NCBI RefSeq assembly: GCF_964204645.1
Contig: NC_134026.1
Location: forward strand, 29,344,650-29,408,649
DNA: 64,000 nt
Origin: Tubulanus polymorphus
Taxonomy: Eukaryota > Nemertea > Palaeonemertea > Tubulaniformes > Tubulanidae
Direction: 5' to 3'
In this document: one piece after another, positions 56,369 to 64,000 of the stretch
How the letters are laid out: every line of letters starts with the position of its first letter
Numbering within the stretch: position 1 is the first letter of the stretch
Made by a program: the position numbers and the translations under genes
Notes under the pieces: model-generated
Told to the model about the DNA's origin: nothing
Databases searched by the model: none
What the model saw: only the letters and a program-made list of their open reading frames with translations

Positions 56369-59057
56369 AATGAACTGGATGGAGTCGAATGAAATATTCC
56401 GAATCTATAGACAACAATCAAATCCAATCAGTCCGTGCTTTTAACGAAGTCAAACTTTCCAGCGGTGAAAACTCTGTAGTTTAACTAATGGATTTACTTG
56501 TAAAGTCCGAATAACAGTGTGTCCTTAGTGTACGGCTTTAGGTCGCTCACTTGCCATGCAATTTTACTTATAAACCTAGAAAAGTTCAAACGTGAAAGTA
56601 TATATTTATAAATATAATACACAAGAATACGTCATGTGAATCCGTCTAGTAAATGTCATTGTTCACAGACCTGCCTTCGATGCTTAACGTTTTTATTCTT
56701 CCATAAAAGAAAATTGCCTGTTTGTACTTTATACAACAAAACGTGTGCGTAATAATCAAACGTTGCTTGAATCGGACATTGACGTATTGTGGAATTTATA
56801 GAAAATAGCACAGCGGTAAAAAGCAGTCTTTAATTGACAACACAAACATATACATACCGTATCTACAAAGATCTTTTAAGAATAATATCCACCAGGCATA
56901 AATCTAGTCCAACATTTTCAAACCGACTTTTTCATCTAGACACTGACGCTTTTATTGCGAATTGTTAGTACGTAGTTTAGAAATAAAACGCATTACTGTG
57001 ATAACAGAGTTCGCCGCTACCAAGTATATGACTGCCTGTCTTACATCTCTCAACCTCCCGAGATTACTAACAATAGATGAAACGACACATTCATCTGAAA
57101 CAAAAGATTCTTTATTAATTCCGTTCCGATGATTTATCAATTATTGATGTTTATCTATTATGTTAACTTAATAATTCCGTGACAGTAAGAATCGCAATTT
57201 TATCGATACATCGATTAACACAGCAAACGCTGCCTGCCTGACTAGCGCGTTGAATATTCAGCGAACAGCGGTCCAATTCGCTCATTCTATCTTTAATTCG
57301 AAATGCATTCCTTCCATTTTCTATATGTCATATCCTTGAATGGGGCATACATCCCGATAGTCGTCGTTCATGCGGTTGAAATTGTAATATTTAGTCAGTT
57401 AAGCAACATAATTTATGCGGAGTCATCCGTAGATCAATTATATTCTAGTTACGAATAAATTCATGGCACGTATCAAATACATATCAATCTTGTTATTACA
57501 TAACACTTCGTTATTTTTCGTATTCAGTTATTCTCGAATATTCGTGATTTACGTAAAAACGTTAACGACCGTCGTGTTCTGCTAATCACGTCAGATAGAA
57601 CTGAACAGTATAAACTAACTACGAGTCGGATTACTAGGTTTCGAATTAAAAGCCCGCAGTATACAGGTATCAGCAAATCGTGCATTGTAATATTAAATCA
57701 GTGAAAAGAATGGAAACCAGTAAGGCCCAAGAGATGCATAACTTCAAGTCAGCGTATTTCCGTGTCGTTTTATTTCAATTTTAATCGTAATCCCATGAAA
57801 TAAATCATGATTTCATAAGAATAGTGCACGCACTGGTCACCACATTTCCTTCAGGTATTTTGGGCCAATTAATCTTCTGTATAACAAATCGGATAGTTTA
57901 AACATTTAATCTTTTGATTACGTGCGACTCACACGTTAACCGTTTAATATATATGTCTAGTATATAATAAAACTATATCACGACAGGATTCCAATCATAT
58001 CTAAATCCTAATTCAAATAGTTTGCACTGTATGACGTTTTGTATAAAGGAAATCAGCATTTAACGTTATGCACTGTAAATATTATGCTCGCAAAATTTGC
58101 ACAGGTAAGAATTACTTCTATTCATATTTGTATTTGCATAAAATAAAATAAAACGTTAGAATATCATTTAGAGAGAATAGTTGACATATTGATGCATTGG
58201 AAAACTCCATTATACATGATTAGGTTTTTTTCTAATTGGTCGAGCAGACAAAATCCTTCGAAACGATGAAACCGTACATTAATGAATACAGACGTTAAAT
58301 ATTCATGCGTTTGTGAATTATCAACACAAATTATCAATTGAATTTCTGTTGTTAAAAGAAACAAGTTACGCAAAATCGTCTGAACTTATGAATTAACAAC
58401 GTTCAGACGTGATCTGAATTCCCATGAATGTAAATTCATACATTTCTCGCATTATTAAATAATAAATATGATTTCTGTATGGAGTTAGTGGTGATTTATA
58501 AACATTGTGACATGCAACAAGTCCATTTTCTCATTTCAACAGCTCAGAGTTGATGAATTACACGCAATGTGATTGTTTACTGGCGAGTCACTGCGGAGAC
58601 TGTCGTATGGCACTATATCACATCGTTGTAAGAAGCTTGGATGTGTACAACTAACAGTGAACGATCAATTGAAGATCAATGAGATCAACGATTATGAAAT
58701 ATCTAATATTTTGGTAGTATATATCTGTTTTACTAGTTAAGGTATGTTCACTATTCAAGGAGTGCTTAAAGGATGATATCAGATTTGAGATCCTCATCTG
58801 TTTATGGTGAAGTTTGAATTGTAAGCGAAAGACAATTTTGCTACGAACGGTCGTAGCAATATTTCTAAAAACGTCGCAATGACCTTTTTAAGCGTACAAT
58901 CAATGGAAAAGTGATTTCTGACATTTCTACCTAAACCAGTGATTCAAGACACTATTATTTGTACTATAATATGTTCGTTGTCTAGAGGTAGATATTTACA
59001 GCTATGAACTTCCGTTGACCACTGGGGTTGATATATGGACGTATGTAATTAACAACC
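56369..59057. other. shared upstream region of two divergent genes
   Basis: About 2.7 kb of AT-rich DNA between the starts at 56,368 (-) and 59,058 (+). Short open frames (56,952-57,140; 58,164-58,373) have no support. No clear TATA box or CRE was seen near either start. Confidence 0.5.
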
Positions 59058-60442
59058 ATGAGACCAGTTCTAGGCCGAAAACTACCGATTCTACAAATCA
59101 ACAACGGGTATAGAGTTCGCGAATATAACGAAGGTAAAACTGGAAGTATTTTGATCGATTCACCGAAGGACGAATTTAGTTTAACGCGTAGTGAATTATT
59201 GAAATATCATTCACGTCACAGAGGTCACGTGAGTTTAAGCGATGATAAGTTACCGTCAATTCCTTTTAGATATAAGAAATTTGCGTCTAAACAGCGTCAT
59301 AGTTTACCGATATTACCGGCTCTAGATAGCGCGCCGCAGTTAGCCCCCGTTCAAGCTATACGTATTTTACCGGGTGTAAATCCAGTTACACGAGCGGAAC
59401 ATAAAACATTTTGGCAACATCACCTGTCGGCTATGAGGCGAGGATCTGAAAACACGTGGAACACGGGTTTGACGAGTCGTCGTCAGTCGACGGTCGATTG
59501 GGATAAAAAAGCACATTCAGTTAACACCGACAGAAGGGAGTCCGTCGATACAGAATCAGTCGATAACGATAGGAAAATCATTTCGGAGAATGATTCAAAA
59601 CGATTTGAGAATAACAACGGATTTATGAATAAAGCTGTCAATGACGTCACTGATGTTAAAAATGTGTCCATAAAAACTGTTACCCCAGTTGAACAGCCTA
59701 TAACGACTAATGAAGATGACGATGAATCTGTAAGCGATGTAGATGGCGATGATAACGATGACGGAAATGATGATACGATGTCATCATTTTTTCTGATCGG
59801 TCATGCGAACCGGACCCGACCAGAGACCCTTTTTACTATACACCTCGAACTAAACGAGGTATCTATCTGACATATATACACGATTCTGTGCGTAGCCCTG
59901 GTAAACTGTGTGATACAGATAGAGAATGGTATGAGAGGTTTGTTGAGGATTTGTCTGATCAGGCGGTCATTGATGCGTCTACTTATGAGAATTTTGCTCG
60001 AATACAACCGAATTACGAATGCGAACTGAATAATAAGTTACCGCAACCACCTCTGTTTATTCCACTCGGTAACGATAGAACTAATAGAACCACTGTCCCG
60101 AAACCTTTCAGTTTCTCTACCGATCAACCACGAGCCGAAAGAAATAAACTTATCTCAACAACAACTCCGGTTATATTCACGAGAAAGAGTAGTTTCTACA
60201 AAAGCGAATCTTTGTCGAATCTGGGTGGTGGCAGCGGTCGCGCTTCTAGGTCTAGTTGTTTCCCGGTATTCGGTGGAGCCATGGACTCCCCTGTCAGAAA
60301 GTTTGGACAAATCGCAAAAACGCGTCTGAAAACGTCGTCAAAAACGACTAAACTTATTCCAAAATCAAACCGAAGCGATAGTTCGGTGACGTCATCGGAG
60401 AGTGGCTCGTCTGTTGAAAATGACAAACTAGAAAAGCAATAG
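59058..60442 (+). CDS. unknown disordered protein with an internal frame break
   Basis: ATG at 59,058 opens a frame that ends at 59,870. From 59,774 the +2 frame is open to TAG at 60,440-60,442, and it carries protein-like sequence before its first start-like codon: CEPDPTRDPFYYTPRTKRG, IYLTYIHDS, DREWYERFVEDLSD. The two halves join well at the T6 run at 59,787-59,792 if one T is added, giving about 461 aa. No intron with matching phase is visible. The N-terminal half has KLPILQINNGYRVREYNEG, LPILPALDSAPQLAPVQAIR and FWQHHLSAMRRG, then an acidic tract (EDDDESVSDVDGDDNDD). The C-terminal half is Ser-rich and basic. A sequencing indel, recent mutation or true frameshifting are the options. No family recognised. 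Confidence 0.6.
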
Positions 60443-60777
60443 AAAATGTCACGTGGATTTCAAGCACGTACATTTTTGTCGAAAAAATGCAAATAACATC
60501 ATTATGCAAATTTATGGTTAGTGTTTTATTTTAGGTATAAGTGTGTACGTTGAAGGAAATTAGCATAGTTTCTGAAAATGAACAGCTTGTGCCAAGTAAG
60601 ACTATATCGTCTGATAAATAGGTTTATTATTCATATCGAACACTCGTCGAAGTATCTCACTGCAGAACGATGTAATTAATTCGATTTTTCAACGATATTC
60701 AAGTATAAAAATTTGCAACACAAAAATCATATTCTACGTTTCAACAAGCATATTTCATATGTTTTGATAACTGTATG

Positions 60778-60783
60778 AATAAA
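60778..60783 (+). terminator. poly(A) signal of the 59,058 gene
   Basis: AATAAA about 336 nt after the stop at 60,442 supports both frame blocks belonging to one transcript. Confidence 0.55.
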
Positions 60784-61277
60784 TGATGTTTTCTTTGATA
60801 AAATACGTTTCCTTTTTTTTAATATTCATGTAATTTTGAAGATCGTGTACTTTATAGCTCATGCAGAATAAAGGGGCACTTTAAAGCCGGTATTGTTAAT
60901 GTGGGCGAGATGACATTGACGTCATATTTACCTAACAAGACAAGTTTGTTTATGTAAATGAGAAGTAACATCATTGAAAGTCAATATGTTACTTCCAAAC
61001 CGATAAAACTCAGTGTGATAGTCACTACTTAGTCAGGACAGTCGCATCACTACCTTCTATCGGGATAGAAAACTTACGATAACTACAAAGGTAAAACCAT
61101 TAAAATTATCTTTAATCGTTCGTAATATGTTTGTTGAACTATAATTTATAATGCGTTACGCTATTTTAAAACTCTTACTAATTTGTTGAACTTCTTACTT
61201 TATTGTTCTAAAAAGACGTTTGTTGATTGTAAAATGTTAAAAGATGTAATTATTCTTTAATTCAAAAAATAGCGAAA
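60784..61277. other. promoter region of the Cys-rich secreted protein gene
   Basis: It contains TGACGTCA at 60,917-60,924 and a TATA-like GATAAAA near 61,002. A donor-like CAAAG|GTAAAA near 61,090 suggests a possible 5' UTR intron. No coding frame is seen. Confidence 0.4.
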
Positions 61278-61878
61278 ATGAAGAACCTTGTTGCCATTTT
61301 AGCGATATGCTTTGTCTACATCCAAACAGGTAGGAAAAGGGAAATTCCCTTCGCGTTAATACTTATCCGTATCAAGCGTCTTTATCATTTTTATAACTAT
61401 TCGATACTGCATTTCCCTTCATAGATGTTAATGGTGAGATTGATCTCCATTCTATTGAAATCGACGAGTAAGTTATCAATTATTTAGCTTCCCGTTATAT
61501 CAAAAGGCATTTCGAAGTTGATGGCACCATTTGAAGAAATTGCGTCGTGTGATCCTGTTTTTTTTCTCTCCCTAGTACAAGAGGTAAAAAAGTTTTATTC
61601 CTGATTTCAGGTTCAACATCTTACCGACTAACTGCACAACAATAGATGAATGCCAAGAAGTCTACCAATCGGAATGTTTCCGTGATGACCACGACGCAAA
61701 TGTTGGATCATGCTACATCTTCGACAAAGAGGATCGAGATAATGTCACTCTTCGTACATTAATGGAAGAAAGCAGGTGTGTTCCAACACTTATGCAATGT
61801 CGAAGCAAGTGGCCAGTCCTGTGCATCCAAGGCAGGTGCGGATTCCTCAATGAGCCACTTAGATTGGAGGATGATTAA
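61278..61878 (+). CDS. 120-aa secreted cysteine-rich protein, three exons
   Basis: Exons 61,278-61,329, 61,425-61,467 and 61,611-61,878 join in phase across GT-AG introns of 95 and 143 nt, ending at TAA 61,876-61,878. Residues 1-17 (MKNLVAILAICFVYIQT) are a signal peptide. A short acidic segment (DVNGEIDLHSIEIDE) may be a propeptide. The third exon holds eight cysteines spaced C-x5-C-x7-C-x11-C, then 22 residues, then C-x5-C-x7-C-x4-C. This is two copies of one pattern, suggesting a duplicated small disulfide domain with up to four bridges, the second ending in GRCGF. It is probably an extracellular peptide (defence, venom-like, matrix or signalling); the family is not identified. Poly(A) candidate AATAAA near 62,190. 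Confidence 0.75.
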
Positions 61879-62830
61879 ACTGATTCATTTACTATGTTAT
61901 GTATTAATCGAGTCATGTATCGCTTGCGAGCCAAATGAACAACAAAATCTATTTTTCAATTCGATCAGAAATTATTAGCCTAAAAATATAAATGTCCATA
62001 TTATTTTAGATAGTTCAAAGGACTGTAGAAATTAGCGGATTTATACTTGTTGAAATTCAAAAAATTCACTTATTACTTATGCTTTGCTTGTTACCTTTAG
62101 AACGATAAGTGTAAATAATGCCTTGCTTATTTGTCTGATCAATATAATTATTCACAGAAATACTTTAGTTCACGAAGACAATTAATCAAAAAATAAAATT
62201 GCCTATGTTGAATATTTTGACTTGTTTGTCAATTTTTTTGAGTTAAGTTTCCACTCTCGAACTCCGCGGCCAAAATGGTTACATTTGCGAGAATGAATTT
62301 TGTTCGAGGTCTTGTCTCTCTGGACCAGTAGCTTGTTTGCACAGTGATGGCTTAGATTTTAAGTCAGTCTAAGACCAATTTTGTTCCATACCAAATCTAA
62401 CAACCTACGAGTACGTTGTCTTAAAAGCTAAGACCCGTTTTGGATTTAGTCACGACTGTGCAACTGGATCCAGGAATTTCATAAAGGCCAGTTATCTCAA
62501 GAGAAATTCTTCCAAAATTTTTGAACCGGGCCTGCAGCATATTCGACTATACCGCCGAGGAAGGTACTGCATGTAGTATGCGGCCAGTGTGGTCAAAACA
62601 GTGACCAGCGACTTTTCGTTTCCAAGGAGAGGCAATAATTCAGTTCATCCGTTATCCGATAAAGACACACAAAAAAACTTACACAATTGTTCAGGGGAAA
62701 CTAAAGGACATTCAGGGGGTTTCGACATACGAACCAACACATCGCTAATAGGCATTTCGAAATAAGTTCCTATTCGTCAAATGCTTAAATCAACAATAAC
62801 CAAAAACGAACGTTTCAATATTGTACACTA
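61879..62830. other. 3' flank of Cys-rich gene and intergenic DNA
   Basis: AT-rich, with the presumed 3' UTR to about 62,200. No other coding sequence is supported. Confidence 0.5.
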
Positions 62831-62836
62831 TTTATT
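62831..62836 (-). terminator. candidate poly(A) signal of the coiled-coil gene
   Basis: AATAAA on the minus strand (TTTATT on +), about 930 nt past the stop codon at 63,767-63,765. Confidence 0.4.
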
Positions 62837-63764
62837 TCATACAATCTTACAATATATACATACATAAATTAGAATATAATTTACATAAATTTACATTATT
62901 AAATAGACATTAAGTGTTAAGATATGACTGACCAGACTTTGAATACATTATAACAGACAACCTGAAACTTGCTAAGTCTAATACTGAGGTACATGAGATA
63001 AAAGTGGAAAGAAAATACTGTGGAATCTCATTACAACAACCTCAGATATAACGATTCATTGTTATTACATGTATAAAGCTAAAATAGGACAATCTTAATA
63101 ATTTCATGCTGAAGTTCGTTGTAACGAGGTTCCACAGGAGTAGGGCAAGAATTTGTACTCGTTACATAAATATAGTAAGTAGAGTTAAAGTCGAGACGTC
63201 GACCAACAGATATTCATGGAGATACCAGGCTACTGTAGAAAATTTCAAGCTTAAAAGCAAAAATCATCGAGGAGTAGCTGACAAATTCAATTACCGGGTA
63301 TCAATCATTAAAATACTATCAACAAAGTAATTACGCCTGCAATTAAAATGATTTAACCATGCTAATCAAAACATTTCATCATCAATAAATTCAGAAAAAA
63401 CTTAATGATGACAGTACACAATGTGCATACCATAATCAATTAAAATACACCGATTAAAATACACTGATAATAACTTGAAGCCATGCTTAGAATATAGGAC
63501 CCAGATCTGCAGTTGTTGGTGAAGAATTGAAATTAGTTTTTTCCAATGTCATGAGTCGAATCAAGAGTCAGATGTCAATCGAGATCTGGGTCAAGTAGAT
63601 GATGTATTAACTTAACTATAGATGATTTTCCAAGTTATATTTTAAGTATAGTATTTCTAGTATATTCAAATTAGTCCCAACAATAAAATAGAGTTCATTT
63701 CACAATTCTGCAGTAATATCACACACGTACATGTATTATTTCAGTCTATCACGAATGAATTTTG

Positions 63765-64000
63765 TCAAGATTTTCTCATTGTTAGCTGTAGATTTCTATT
63801 CTCTTGCGACAGTCGCGCTATTTCAGCTCCTAGTGTATCCAAATTATCCTGAAAAAAGAAAAACAATCATTCATCGTAATGGGAACTTTTCCAATTTCAG
63901 AAATAGCCGGCAAATATTGCATTATCGAATTTACCTTCAGAGTCATATTTTTCAGCAGTGTATCCTCGATAACGGCTTGTAATTTACGATTGATTTCGAG
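63765..64000 (-). CDS. C-terminal exons of a coiled-coil protein (partial)
   Basis: The last exon (63,848-63,765; 27 codons plus TGA) follows a good acceptor (TTTCTTTTTTCAG). The penultimate exon runs from beyond 64,000 to 63,935 and ends at CTGAAG|GTAAAT. Both are phase 0. The 49 visible residues form continuous heptads with Leu/Ile at core positions: LEINRKLQAVIEDTLLKNMT, then NLDTLGAEIARLSQENRN, ending MRKS. It is cytoplasmic by appearance. A golgin-45/BLZF1-like C-terminus is one possibility, but coiled coils resemble each other and the rest lies outside the window. Confidence 0.7.

Noticed and set aside
59787-59792. Classic -1 programmed ribosomal frameshift site
   Set aside because: The T6 run sits in register A TTT TTT C, so no X XXY YYZ heptamer exists in the zero frame. 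An indel is simpler.

Overview
The window looks like AT-rich nuclear DNA from an invertebrate animal, most likely a lophotrochozoan (mollusc, annelid, brachiopod or nemertean grade). The grounds are: genes split by GT-AG introns, AATAAA poly(A) signals, TATA boxes, a secreted ferritin, a glycine/glutamate-receptor-like chloride channel, single-exon class A receptors of invertebrate type, and terminal-inverted-repeat and microsatellite DNA. There is no operon logic and no sign of prokaryotic or organellar DNA. The phylum is an inference from gene types, not a measurement.

Layout. Positions 1-13,000 are mostly non-coding, with a few exon candidates: 31-112 and 374-604 on +, 3188-3353 on -, 3845-4028 on +, and a better supported minus-strand gene fragment at 6955-7483. 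A 352-bp terminal-inverted-repeat element lies at 12,706-13,057. At 13,663 is an intronless gene for an acidic protein, behind a perfect CRE (TGACGTCA) and a TATA box. Positions 14,550-23,187 are almost empty. A biogenic-amine GPCR (23,188-24,615, -), an ankyrin/TRP-like channel (30,850-32,688, -) and a divergent peptide-type GPCR (34,330-35,313, +) are all single-exon genes.

Positions 36,102-38,741 (-) hold a secreted ferritin with 15-nt and 24-nt micro-exons and two possible signal-peptide first exons. Positions 41,083-51,640 (-) hold a complete nine-exon Cys-loop anion channel whose introns carry a 218-bp TA repeat, an 86-nt hairpin, a dispersed repeat and a 112-bp palindrome. Positions 52,992-53,479 (-) may be a 53-aa small-protein gene. 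Two genes for disordered proteins diverge from 56,368 (-) and 59,058 (+); the second has a frame break at a T6 run. A three-exon gene for a 120-aa secreted cysteine-rich protein lies at 61,278-61,878 (+), and the last two exons of a coiled-coil gene lie at 63,765-64,000 (-).

The genes do not form a pathway. The recognisable ones encode signalling membrane proteins (two GPCRs, a TRP-like channel, a ligand-gated chloride channel) and secreted proteins (ferritin, the Cys-rich peptide). Multi-exon models were built by hand from reading frame, splice dinucleotides and phase. The ferritin and Cys-loop models close exactly in phase at every junction.
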